Part shown: in pieces, positions 52,647 through 61,080 of the stretch
Layout of the letters: each line of letters begins with the position of its first letter
Numbering within the stretch: the first letter of the stretch is position 1
Source: Demequina litoralis
Lineage (GTDB): Bacteria > Actinomycetota > Actinomycetes > Actinomycetales > Demequinaceae
Length of the DNA stretch: 64,000 bases
Assembly: GCF_030418455.1 (NCBI RefSeq)
Contig: NZ_JAUHPW010000010.1
Span: forward strand, 62,001 to 126,000
Reading direction: 5' to 3'
Notes under the pieces: generated by a model
What the model saw: the letters and a program-made list of their open reading frames with translations, nothing else
Told to the model about the DNA's origin: nothing
Databases searched by the model: none
Translations under genes and position numbers: made by a program

Positions 52647-53633
52647 TCAGCCCAGCTCGCCGTCCGAGCTGAACACGAGGCCCACCATGACCTGGCCCTG
52701 ACGCAGCGCGTTCTTCGTGAGCGGGCCGCCCGCGTCGAGCGAGTCGAACTGCGACACCTCGAGGCCGTACTCCTCCTCGAGCCCGATCTGGCAGAACGGC
52801 CGCTCCGGGCACTCCGGCGGGCCGCCGAGCGAGATGGTGCCGCAGGTCTCGGCGAGCTCGGTGAGCGAGGTGACGCCGTACTCGTCGGCGAACCCCTGCG
52901 TGACCGCGAACGCGTTCTGGTCCTGCGCGGCCGACGGGTCGCCGAACACGAGGCCCGCGGTCTCGGCGAGCGGCTCGAGGGCCGCGACCGTCTCGTCGAC
53001 GTCGCCAGAGGCGACGGCCTCGGCGTCGGCGCCGTTCTGGGCGAGGTTGAGGAACTCCGTCACGGTGGCGGCGTACTCCGGCACCACCTGGATCTCGCCG
53101 CTCTCGAGCGCGGGCAGGTAGGTCTCGCGGCTGCCGATGGTGCGCACCTCGGTCTCGAAGCCCGCCGAGGCGAGCACGGCGGAGTAGATCTCCGCGACCG
53201 TGATGTTCTCGGAGAAGTTCGCGGCGCCGATGACGATCGAGCCGGATCCCTGCTCCGGCGACTCGATGCCGTTGTCCGCGACGTACTGGGTGGCGGCCTC
53301 CTGGGAGGTCGTGCGGTCGATGTCGACGGCCTTGTTGAGCTGGATGAGGTCGTCGGTGGTGAGCACCGCGGACACCGCGTCGAGGCCGGCGAGCAGCTCG
53401 GGCGTGGCGGCGTCGGCGTTGACGGCCGGGATGACGTTGTCGGCGTTCTGCAGCATGAGGTCGTCGGTGAGCACGGTGATCGCGTCGCCGGGCACCGGCT
53501 GGCACTCCTGCGCCATCGTGCCGTCCTCGGAGGCCGAGCCGGACGCCTCGCCGTCCGAGCCTCCCGACGCGCATCCGGCCAGCAGCAGCGTGCCGGCGGC
53601 CGCCGCGACGATCAGTGGATTCCTCGTTCGCAT
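52647..53633 (-). CDS. OpuC/OsmF-type osmolyte binding lipoprotein, apparently circularly permuted
   Basis: The 328-residue lipoprotein (lipobox LLLAGC, Cys21) belongs to the glycine betaine/choline binding family, but its parts are in swapped order. Residues about 51-123 (ITVLTDDLMLQNADNVIPAV through LTTDDLIQLNKAVDIDR) correspond to the C-terminal segment of OpuCC/ProX-like proteins. The normal N-terminal start, IVIGAANFSENITVAEIYSA, begins at about 133. The protein ends at VMVGLVFSSDGELG, where homologues such as OpuCC (YSTDG) continue into that C-terminal segment. Both lobes are complete, so this is a permutation and not a truncation. AGGAG precedes ATG 53633. It is encoded with two permeases and a divergent ATPase. 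Confidence 0.85.
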   Translation of the reverse strand: MRTRNPLIVAAAAGTLLLAGCASGGSDGEASGSASEDGTMAQECQPVPGDAITVLTDDLMLQNADNVIPAVNADAATPELLAGLDAVSAVLTTDDLIQLNKAVDIDRTTSQEAATQYVADNGIESPEQGSGSIVIGAANFSENITVAEIYSAVLASAGFETEVRTIGSRETYLPALESGEIQVVPEYAATVTEFLNLAQNGADAEAVASGDVDETVAALEPLAETAGLVFGDPSAAQDQNAFAVTQGFADEYGVTSLTELAETCGTISLGGPPECPERPFCQIGLEEEYGLEVSQFDSLDAGGPLTKNALRQGQVMVGLVFSSDGELG

Positions 53634-53765
53634 GTCACTCCTCGGGTAGGGGACTCACTGGGCCGCAACCTCCGATGCGGGCACGTTGTTCCCGTGCGGC
53701 CCGGTTTCCAGGGTATTCATCGTTCGGCGCGTGCGCGCGGGCGGACGGATGGACGATGCGCGGGC

Positions 53766-54497
53766 TCAGGCGGCGGCGACCGTCGCCCGGCGCAGGGGAG
53801 GCGGGGTGACGGCGCGCTGCACGCGGCCCAGCACCCAGTCGATCCCGAGGCAGACGGCGGCCACGAGCAGGCCGCCGGCGAGCACCTGGCCGTAGCGCTG
53901 CGTCGCGAGCCCCGAGTTGATGATGACGCCCAGGCCGCCACCCGCCACGAGCGCGGCGAGCGGCACCGTCGCGACGGTCTGCGTCGCCGACGTCCGCAGC
54001 CCCGCGGCGATGAGCGGGACCGCGAGCGGCAGCTCGACCCGCAGGGCCACCTGGAGGCGCGTCATGCCCTGCCCGAAGGCCGCCTCGCGCACGTCGGCGT
54101 CCACGCCCGACATCCCGGTGAAGGTGTTGGTGAGGATGGGAGGGAAGGCGAAGATCGCGGCCGCGATGATGACCGCGCGGTTGCCGAAGCCGATCGCGGA
54201 GGCCGCGAACAGCGTGAGCAGCGCGAGCGTGGGCATCGCGCGGGACACGTTCGAGATGACGGTGGTGACGCCGCCGCCGCGACGCACGTGGCCCAGCCAC
54301 AGCCCCAGCGGCAGCGCGAGGGCCGCCGCGATGCCGACCGCCGCGAAGGACATGTAGATGTGCTCGATCGTGAGCGCGATGATGGAGTCCTGCTGGAAGC
54401 GCAGCGACCCGTCGAAGCTCGTGCCGAACATGCCGTTCGCGCCCACCCAGCTCTCGGGGGTGGTGAGGTAGTCCCACGCGTCGCCGATGGTGCTCAC
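53766..54497 (-). CDS. OpuC-type ABC permease
   Basis: The 243-residue permease has six hydrophobic segments and the BPD_transp_1 EAA loop (AAFGQGMTRLQVALRVELPLA). GTG 54497 overlaps the stop of the other permease gene (GTGA). An extra N-terminal segment (TPESWVGANGMFGTSFDGSL) precedes the first helix, as in OpuCD-like subunits. It forms the membrane channel of the osmolyte importer with the product of 54494-55195. Downstream (53634-53765) lie a dispersed 10-mer and no gene. Confidence 0.87.
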   Translation of the reverse strand: MSTIGDAWDYLTTPESWVGANGMFGTSFDGSLRFQQDSIIALTIEHIYMSFAAVGIAAALALPLGLWLGHVRRGGGVTTVISNVSRAMPTLALLTLFAASAIGFGNRAVIIAAAIFAFPPILTNTFTGMSGVDADVREAAFGQGMTRLQVALRVELPLAVPLIAAGLRTSATQTVATVPLAALVAGGGLGVIINSGLATQRYGQVLAGGLLVAAVCLGIDWVLGRVQRAVTPPPLRRATVAAA

Positions 54498-55195
54498 GCG
54501 GCGGCCTCCGCGGAGCGCGCGGCGGCCCGCGCCCGCCGGGACCGGCGACGGGTGGCGCGGGTCCACGGCATCAGCCACCAGCCGAGCAGCACGAGCGCGA
54601 GGTCGAGCACGAGCGCGAGCGCGAGGCACAGCAGCGAGCTGGTCGCGATCTGCGCGCGGTAGTTGGACTGCATGCCGCGGAACATCAGCTGGCCGAGCCC
54701 GCCGTAGCCGACGACCACGCCGACGGTGACGAGCGCCACGGTCGACACGGTGGCGATCCGCAGACCGGCGATGATGCTCGGCAGCGCGTTGGGCAGCTCG
54801 ACCGTGAGGAGCATGCGCATGCGGGTGTAGCCCTGCCCGCGCGCGGCGTCGACGATGTCGGGGTCGACCCCCTGGAGCCCGACCACCGTGTTGCGCACGA
54901 GCACGAGCAGCGCGTACGCGACGAGCCCGATGAGCACGGTGGTGCGGCCGATCCCGGTGAACGGCGCCAGCAGCGCGAACAGCGCGAACGACGGCACGGT
55001 GTAGAGCACGCCGGTGACGCCGAGGATCGGTCCCGACAGCCGCGGCGAGCGCCGCACGAGGACCGCGAGTGGCAGCGCGATCGCCGCCGCGATGAGGATC
55101 GCCTCGAGGGTGAGCGTGGTGTGGATGACCAGCTGCTCCCAGACCTCGTCGCCGCTGCGACGCAGATAGTCGAGCGACAGCCAGGGATTGTCCAC
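54494..55195 (-). CDS. OpuC-type ABC permease
   Basis: The 233-residue permease has the family EAA loop (AARGQGYTRMRMLLTVELPNA) and the helix GVLYTVPSFALFALLAPFTG typical of OpuCB. GTG 55195 lies 6 nt after TACGGT (55207-55202), so the mRNA is probably leaderless. Its promoter faces away from that of the ATPase, which also uses TACGGT; the two -10 boxes are 33 bp apart and could share one operator. A basic C-terminal tail (TRATRRRSRRARAAARS) is present. Confidence 0.87.
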   Translation of the reverse strand: MDNPWLSLDYLRRSGDEVWEQLVIHTTLTLEAILIAAAIALPLAVLVRRSPRLSGPILGVTGVLYTVPSFALFALLAPFTGIGRTTVLIGLVAYALLVLVRNTVVGLQGVDPDIVDAARGQGYTRMRMLLTVELPNALPSIIAGLRIATVSTVALVTVGVVVGYGGLGQLMFRGMQSNYRAQIATSSLLCLALALVLDLALVLLGWWLMPWTRATRRRSRRARAAARSAEAAA

Positions 55196-55252
55196 CCCTC
55201 GACCGTACACGTCGTCCCTGGACGGTCCCGGGGTGCGCGCTACGGTGGACCG

Positions 55253-56008
<756 letters not shown>

Positions 56009-56013
56009 GCCCG

Positions 56014-56037
56014 CGCATCGTCCGGCGGGACGATGCG
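56014..56037. terminator. Terminator built from an inverted pair of the dispersed 10-mer
   Basis: CGCATCGTCC (56014-56023) and GGACGATGCG (56028-56037) form a perfect 10-bp stem with a GGCG loop, between the convergent OpuC ATPase and DUF4126 genes. Confidence 0.8.
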
Positions 56038-56053
56038 GCGGCGCGGGGGCGGG

Positions 56054-56719
56054 TCAGCGCCAGCGGCCCCGCCACCACGGCGTCTTCATGCCGGCCGCGG
56101 CGCGCTCCTCGCGCTCGGCGCGCTCCTCGGCCTCGAGCTGCGCGCGCCGGCGGCGGCGCCGGCGGCCGGTGGTGACGACGCGGTAGAACACCGCGCCCAT
56201 GGCGATGAGGACGACGATCACGAGGATCGGCACGAAGATCGCGATGAGGCTGAGCGCGACCGCGGTCGCGTCCTCCGCGAACGAGGCCACGGGTGCGCCG
56301 GTGCCCGCGGTCGCGGCGTTGACGGACGGGCGGGACGCCGACTTCGCGGTGTGGACGCCTGCGGAGATGATCGCGCCGACGATGCCCGCGACGAGCGGGT
56401 TCTCCTGCCAGAAGTTGCTCTGGTCGATCACCTGGGCCGCGGCGGTCGCCGCGAAGATGACGCCGCCGACGAGGGGGCGGACGAGCGACTGCAGGAGGTC
56501 GTTGATGTGGTCGACGCCGGGGATCTTGTCGAGCACGAGCTCGGCGGCGAGCAGGAGGAGGCCGATGATGATCGCGGGCCACGACTGGAGCCAGTCGAGC
56601 TGCTCGGGCAGCACGATGAAGTCGGTGAAGCGCGCGAACAGCCCGACCATGACGAGCGGGATGAACGCGTTGAGGCCCGCCGCGGCGGACAGGCCGGCTC
56701 CGGTCAGGGCAGCGAACAT
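56054..56719 (-). CDS. DUF4126 membrane protein
   Basis: The 221-residue protein has several hydrophobic segments (GAGLSAAAGLNAFIPLVMVG, SWPAIIIGLLLLAAELVLDK, LIAIFVPILVIVVLIAMGAV) and a basic/acidic cytoplasmic tail (GRRRRRRRAQLEAEERAERE). This matches DUF4126, of unknown function. GAGGAGGTCCC precedes the ATG. Confidence 0.8.
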   Translation of the reverse strand: MFAALTGAGLSAAAGLNAFIPLVMVGLFARFTDFIVLPEQLDWLQSWPAIIIGLLLLAAELVLDKIPGVDHINDLLQSLVRPLVGGVIFAATAAAQVIDQSNFWQENPLVAGIVGAIISAGVHTAKSASRPSVNAATAGTGAPVASFAEDATAVALSLIAIFVPILVIVVLIAMGAVFYRVVTTGRRRRRRRAQLEAEERAEREERAAAGMKTPWWRGRWR

Positions 56720-56783
56720 GGGACCTCCTCAGACGTGCGCCGCGGGGCGGCGCCCCCGCAAGGATAGACCGCGCGGGAAAGCG

Positions 56784-56816
56784 AAGACCCCCGGCGTCCT
56801 GGACGCCGGGGGTCTT
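56784..56816 (-). terminator. tRNA-His terminator
   Basis: AAGACCCCCGGCGTCC (56784-56799) pairs perfectly with 56801-56816. It lies 6 nt beyond the encoded CCA of tRNA-His on the minus strand. Confidence 0.8.
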
Positions 56817-56821
56817 GGTGA

Positions 56822-56898
56822 TGGGGTGGCTAACGGGACTTGAACCCGCGGCCCCCGCGACCACAACGCGGTGCTCTACCAGCTGAGCTATAGCCACC
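56822..56898 (-). tRNA. tRNA-His (anticodon GUG)
   Basis: The gene reads GTGGCTATAGCTCAGCTGGT on the minus strand, with anticodon GTG in GCGTTGTGGTCGC and T-arm GCGGGTTCAAGTCCCGT. G-1 is encoded (56898) and faces discriminator C73, the His identity pair. CCA is encoded (56824-56822), unlike tRNA-Leu and tRNA-Lys here. TATACT (56933-56928) is the likely -10 box. Confidence 0.94.
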
Positions 56899-56939
56899 AT
56901 CGGCCCTCGCGAAGAGGGCCACGGAAGAGTATACCGGGT

Positions 56940-57557
56940 CTACGGGGCTGCGGTGGACGCGCCCGGCGTCACGCGCTGCGCGGCCGTCTTGGCCTCGTCC
57001 GAGTCCGGTCCCGGCAGCGGGACGAGGATGGTCTCGCGGTAGTAGCGCAGCTCCGTGATCGAGTCGCGGATGTCGCCGAGCGCGCGGTGGCCGCCGGTCT
57101 TCGCGGGGGCCTGGAAGAACACGCGCGGGTACCAGCGGCGGACCAGCTCCTTGAGGGAGCTGACGTCGACCACGCGGTAGTGCAGGTGCTCGATCACCTG
57201 CGGCATGTCGCGCTCGAGGAACATCCGGTCCATGCCGACGGTGTTGCCCGCGAGGGGGGACTTGCCCGCGACCGGCACGTGGGCGCGGATGTACGCGAGC
57301 ACCTGCTCCTGCGCGTCCTCCATGGTGGTGCCGTGCGCGAGCTCGGGCAGGAGGCCCGATTCGACGTGCATGTTGCGGACGAAGTCGCCCATGCCGGCGA
57401 GCGCCTCGTCGGAGGGCTTGATCACGACGGACACGCCGTCGCCGAGGATGTTGAGGTCGGAGTCCGTCACGAGGCACGCGACCTCGACGAGGGCGTCGGC
57501 GCCCACGTCGAGTCCCGTCATCTCGCAGTCGATCCAGACGAGGGGGGTGTCGGTCAT
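56940..57557 (-). CDS. orn: Oligoribonuclease
   Basis: The 205-residue DEDDh exonuclease degrades di- to short oligoribonucleotides, including pGpG. Exo motifs are seen: WIDCEMTGLD, AGNTVGMDRMFLERDM, VDVSSLKELVRRW and GGHRALGDIRDSITELRYY. A C-terminal tail of about 20 residues (DEAKTAAQRVTPGAS) extends beyond the usual end. TAAGGT (57570-57565) ends 7 nt before ATG 57557, so the upstream ATG at 57587 is rejected. Confidence 0.94.
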   Translation of the reverse strand: MTDTPLVWIDCEMTGLDVGADALVEVACLVTDSDLNILGDGVSVVIKPSDEALAGMGDFVRNMHVESGLLPELAHGTTMEDAQEQVLAYIRAHVPVAGKSPLAGNTVGMDRMFLERDMPQVIEHLHYRVVDVSSLKELVRRWYPRVFFQAPAKTGGHRALGDIRDSITELRYYRETILVPLPGPDSDEAKTAAQRVTPGASTAAP

Positions 57558-57628
57558 GGCCCTCACCTTACCGAGGGCCGCGGACACGGGTGCGGGCCGC
57601 CGGGCCCAGGGACGATGCGGCGCCCGCC

Positions 57629-57678
57629 TTGACAGGGCGCCGCACGCATGGTTGGTTAGTTAGTGAAGTAACTAACCA
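57629..57678 (+). promoter_or_regulatory. GntR-operon promoter with operator TGGTTAGTTA-N6-TAACTAACCA
   Basis: A consensus -35 TTGACA (57629-57634) is followed by a 26-bp palindrome (57653-57678) with perfect 10-bp arms covering the -10 region (for example TTGGTT or TAGTTA). It ends 17 nt before the GntR start. This is a clear autoregulatory operator of the YtrA type. Confidence 0.8.
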
Positions 57679-57695
57679 GACAACCGGGAGGGCGC

Positions 57696-58052
57696 GTGGA
57701 CGACGGCCGGCCGATCTTCCAGCAGATCGCGGAGCAGCTCGAGGCGAGGATCCTCGACGGCTCGCTGCCGGAGGAGTCCCAGGTGCCGTCGATCAACGAG
57801 CTCGCGGCGTTCCACCGGATCAACCCGGCGACCGCGCTCAAGGGGGTCAACCGCCTGGTGGACGAGGGGACGCTCTACAAGCGACGGGGGATCGGGATGT
57901 TCGTATCCGAGGGGGCGCGGGCGCGGCTGCTGGCCGCGCGCCGCGAGACGTTCCGCGCGCAGCACGTCCGGCCGCTCGTCGAGCGGGCCGCGACGCTCGG
58001 GCTGAGCCCCGCGCAGCTCGCGGACATGATCAGGAAGGAGGCGGGGGAGTGA
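57696..58052 (+). CDS. GntR-family (YtrA subfamily) regulator
   Basis: The 118-residue protein is a short GntR regulator: a winged HTH (PIFQQIAEQLEARILDGSLP, SINELAAFHRINPATALKGV) and a small C-terminal helical piece typical of YtrA repressors, which control linked ABC transporters. The GTG start follows the operator palindrome. The stop overlaps the ABC ATPase start (GTGA). Confidence 0.9.
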   Translation: MDDGRPIFQQIAEQLEARILDGSLPEESQVPSINELAAFHRINPATALKGVNRLVDEGTLYKRRGIGMFVSEGARARLLAARRETFRAQHVRPLVERAATLGLSPAQLADMIRKEAGE

Positions 58053-58936
58053 CCGCCATCATCGAGGCCACGGGCCTCAGCCGCCGCTTCGGCGACGTGC
58101 ACGCCGTCGACGGCGTGAGCTTCGAGATCCAGGAGGGGTCCATCTGCGGGCTGCTGGGCCGCAATGGTGCCGGCAAGACCACGCTGATGAACCTCGTGAC
58201 CGGCCAGGACTTCCCGAGCTCGGGCGCGGTGCGCGTCCTCGGCGAGGACCCCGTCGAGAACGCCCGGGCGCTCACGCGCCTGTGCTTCATCAAGGAGTCC
58301 CAGAGCTACCCCGACGCGTACCGCGGGCGGCACGTGCTCGCCATGGCGCCGCGGTTCTTCCCCCACTTCGACGCGACGCTCGCCGCGCGCCTGGTCGAGG
58401 ACTTCGGCGTGCCGGTGAACCGCATGATCAAGAAGATGTCGCGCGGGCAGCGCTCGGCGATCGGGGCGATCGTCGGCATCGCGTCGAGGGCCGAGCTCAC
58501 GCTGCTCGACGAGCCGTACGCCGGGCTCGACGCGGTCGCGCGGCACATCTTCTACGACCGCCTGCTCGAGGACTACGCCGCCCACCCGCGCACCATCGTG
58601 CTGTCGACCCACCTCATCGACGAGGCCGCGGACCTGCTCGACCACGTCCTCGTCATCCACGAGGGCCGGATCGAGATCGACGCGGCCACCGAGGACCTGC
58701 GCGGCACCGCCTCGACGCTCGTCGGCCGCAAGGCCGACGTCGAGGCCTTCGTCGCGGGCCGCGAGGTGCTCGCCCGGGAGCACATCGGCGGCATCGCCTC
58801 GGCGACCGTCGCGGGCCTGAGCGGCGACGACAGGGCGCGCGCCGCATCGTCCGGCCTCGAGGTGACGCCGGTCTCGCTCCAGCAGCTCATCGTGCGCCGC
58901 ACCGGCGGCGCGACCCCCGCAGAGGAGGTGGCGTGA
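58049..58936 (+). CDS. ABC ATPase under GntR control
   Basis: The 295-residue ABC ATPase has Walker A GRNGAGKTT, a non-canonical signature MSRGQRSAIGAIVG in place of LSGGQ, Walker B LTLLDEPYAGLDA and the switch histidine in VLSTHLIDEAADLLDHV. YtrA-linked ATPases of the EcsA/YtrB kind share this altered signature. A C-terminal domain of about 80 residues follows. It pairs with the membrane protein encoded next. Confidence 0.87.
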   Translation: MTAIIEATGLSRRFGDVHAVDGVSFEIQEGSICGLLGRNGAGKTTLMNLVTGQDFPSSGAVRVLGEDPVENARALTRLCFIKESQSYPDAYRGRHVLAMAPRFFPHFDATLAARLVEDFGVPVNRMIKKMSRGQRSAIGAIVGIASRAELTLLDEPYAGLDAVARHIFYDRLLEDYAAHPRTIVLSTHLIDEAADLLDHVLVIHEGRIEIDAATEDLRGTASTLVGRKADVEAFVAGREVLAREHIGGIASATVAGLSGDDRARAASSGLEVTPVSLQQLIVRRTGGATPAEEVA

Positions 58937-59697
58937 TGGCCGCCGTCGCCGACACCGCCCGACCCGAGGCACTCGTGCCCGCCGGCCGTCGCATCTGGAA
59001 CGTGGTGCGCCTGCATGCGGCGAACCCATGGCCGTCGCTGATCCTGCCGTGGATCGTGCTCGTCTCGATCCACGCGCTGACGTGGACCATCTGGGCGATC
59101 ATCAGCCACTATGCGGGACCTGGCATCGAGGAGGACGCGTTCCGCTACGCCGGCGGCGTGAGCTGGCTCGTCATCTACATGATGATCATCGCGATCCAGG
59201 CGATGAACGCGGGCTTCCGCTTCGCGCTCGGGTTCTCGTCGACGCGGCGCGAGTACTACCTCGGGACCGTGGCGTTCTTCGCGATCATGGCCGTGGTCTT
59301 CGGGCTCGGGCTCGGGCTCCTCGCCCTCGTCGAGCGCGCCACCGGCGGGTGGGGGCTGAACGGCTCGTTCTACGCCCCGGCCTACCTGTACGACGAGCCC
59401 TTCGGCGTGGTCGCGTTCCACTACTTCGCGCTCTACCTGCTGTTCACGTCGATGGGCGCGATGATCGGCGCGCTGTTCGTGCGCTGGAAGGCCTACGGCC
59501 TCTACCTCTACTTCGGTGCCCTGGCGCTCGCCCTCGTGGCGCTCGTGTGGTGGCTGCTCGACGCGGGCTGGGGCCCGGTGGCGGACTTCTTCACCGGCAA
59601 CCCGCTCGCGGTGGTGATGGCGTGGACGCTGCCCGTGAGCCTCGCGTTCGGGGTGCTCGGATGGGCCGTGCTGAGGCGGGCGCCCGCGCGCGGCTGA
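58936..59697 (+). CDS. ABC-associated membrane protein
   Basis: The 253-residue protein has about six membrane segments (SLILPWIVLVSIHALTWTIW, VSWLVIYMMIIAIQAMNAGF and others). It has no assigned family and is probably the permease of the GntR-ABC system. ATG 58936 is preferred over GTG 58933 because GAGGAGG ends 7 nt before it. The system may respond to cell-envelope stress, as YtrA systems elsewhere do; that is inferred. Confidence 0.78.
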   Translation: MAAVADTARPEALVPAGRRIWNVVRLHAANPWPSLILPWIVLVSIHALTWTIWAIISHYAGPGIEEDAFRYAGGVSWLVIYMMIIAIQAMNAGFRFALGFSSTRREYYLGTVAFFAIMAVVFGLGLGLLALVERATGGWGLNGSFYAPAYLYDEPFGVVAFHYFALYLLFTSMGAMIGALFVRWKAYGLYLYFGALALALVALVWWLLDAGWGPVADFFTGNPLAVVMAWTLPVSLAFGVLGWAVLRRAPARG

Positions 59698-59713
59698 GCC
59701 TCCCATGGCGACC

Positions 59714-59751
59714 GGGCCCGCGCATCGTCCCCCGGGACGATGCGCGGGCCC
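59714..59751 (+). terminator. Terminator built from an inverted pair of the dispersed 10-mer
   Basis: GGGCCCGCGCATCGTCCC (59714-59731) and its exact complement (59734-59751) form an 18-bp palindrome 16 nt after the GntR-ABC operon. The 10-mer core is in each arm. Confidence 0.85.
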
Positions 59752-59859
59752 CTCGCGCGTCCAGGGAAAGTGAGCATTCACATCCCGCGGCGCGATCGAC
59801 GCGCGTGAGAGCGCGACCGCGGGCGGGGAGGCGTTATCCAAACGTGACCAAAACCCACT

Positions 59860-59888
59860 TGTGAGGGCTCACATTGTGAGCGCTAATA
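59860..59888 (+). promoter_or_regulatory. LacI-type operators before the sugar ABC operon
   Basis: TGTGAG-GG-CTCACA (59860-59873) is a perfect dyad and TTGTGAGCGCTAATA (59874-59888) is an abutting imperfect one. Both resemble LacI/GalR operators. They lie 90-118 nt before the binding-protein start. No LacI-family gene is in the window. Confidence 0.6.
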
Positions 59889-59977
59889 TCCGAGACACGG
59901 GGTCCTTCGCGGGGCTCCGGGGGCAACGCGCTCGACCACCGGCAACGACGCCGGGCCAGAACAGGGAGGTTCTGAGA

Positions 59978-60973
59978 ATGAAGAAGCGTTTTCTTTCCAC
60001 CATCGCGATCGCGGGCGCCGCAGCCATGGCGCTCACCGCGTGCTCGTCCGATCCGGACACCGGCTCGAGCGACTCCGCGGACGGGGGCGGCGGTGGCGAC
60101 GTCATCACCGTCGGCTTCGCGCAGACCGGCTCGGAGTCGGGCTGGCGCTCGGCCAACACCGAGTCGATGAAGGCAGCGTTCTCCGCGGAGAACGGCTTCG
60201 ACCTGGTCTTCAACGCCGCGGACAACGACACGGCGGCGCAGATCGCCGCGGTGCGCTCGTTCATCAACCAGGGCGTCGACGCGATCGTCATCGCGCCGAT
60301 CGTCGAGGACGGCTGGGACGACGTGCTGCAGGAGGCCGCGGACGCGGACATCCCGGTGATCCTCGAGGACCGCACGGTGTCCGCGTCGGAGGACCTGTAC
60401 GCGGCCTGGATCGGCCTCGACTTCGAGCAGGAGGGCGTCACCGCGGGCGAGTGGGCCGCGGCGGAGTTCGGCGACACCGAGACGAACATGGTGGTGCTCG
60501 AGGGCACCACGGGCTCCGCGCCCGCCAACGACCGCGCGACCGGCTTCGACGCCGCGATCGAGGGCACGATGATCACCAAGCTCGACTCGCAGACCGGCGA
60601 CTTCACCCGCGACGGCGGCAAGTCGGTGATGGAGGGCTTCATCCAGAACTACGGCGTCGACGGCATCGACCTGGTCTACGCGCACAACGACGACATGGCG
60701 CTCGGCGCCATCGAGGCGATCGAGGCGGCCGGCGCGGTGCCGGGCGAGGACATCAAGATCATCTCGATCGACGCGGTCCACGACGGCATGCAGGCGCTCG
60801 TCGACGGCAAGATCAACTACATCGTCGAGTGCAACCCGCTCCTGGGCGACCTCGTGGCGGCGGCGGTGACCGGCGTGGTCAACGGCGAGTCCGTCGAGCC
60901 GGTCCAGTACGTCGAGGACCTCGCGTTCGACCAGGCGGCGGCCGAGGCGGCGCTGCCGGACCGCAAGTACTGA
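59978..60973 (+). CDS. Sugar ABC importer, periplasmic-binding lipoprotein (YtfQ-like)
   Basis: The 331-residue lipoprotein (lipobox ALTAC, Cys22) is a type I periplasmic binding protein: ITVGFAQTGSESGWRSANTE, AAVRSFINQGVDAIVIAPIV, LDFEQEGVTAGEWAA, YAHNDDMALGAIEAIEAAG and ISIDAVHDGMQALVDGKINY. The opening GFAQTGSESGWR is that of YtfQ, the galactofuranose/galactose-binding protein. AGGGAGGT precedes the ATG. It is the first gene of the importer operon. Confidence 0.88.
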   Translation: MKKRFLSTIAIAGAAAMALTACSSDPDTGSSDSADGGGGGDVITVGFAQTGSESGWRSANTESMKAAFSAENGFDLVFNAADNDTAAQIAAVRSFINQGVDAIVIAPIVEDGWDDVLQEAADADIPVILEDRTVSASEDLYAAWIGLDFEQEGVTAGEWAAAEFGDTETNMVVLEGTTGSAPANDRATGFDAAIEGTMITKLDSQTGDFTRDGGKSVMEGFIQNYGVDGIDLVYAHNDDMALGAIEAIEAAGAVPGEDIKIISIDAVHDGMQALVDGKINYIVECNPLLGDLVAAAVTGVVNGESVEPVQYVEDLAFDQAAAEAALPDRKY

Positions 60974-61006
60974 TCCCCGCGATCACGACCTTGCAGGGCA
61001 GGGACA

Positions 61007-61044
61007 CCGTTCGGGGGGTCGGCGCCAGCCGGCTCCCCGAACGG
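61007..61044 (+). other. Intercistronic hairpin
   Basis: CCGTTCGGGG (61007-61016) pairs perfectly with CCCCGAACGG (61035-61044) in the 107-nt gap between the binding protein and ATPase genes. Such hairpins often raise binding-protein mRNA over the transporter mRNA by stabilising or partly terminating. Confidence 0.6.
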
Positions 61045-61080
61045 GCCCCCGCGACAACCCGAGCCAGAAAGCTGCACACC

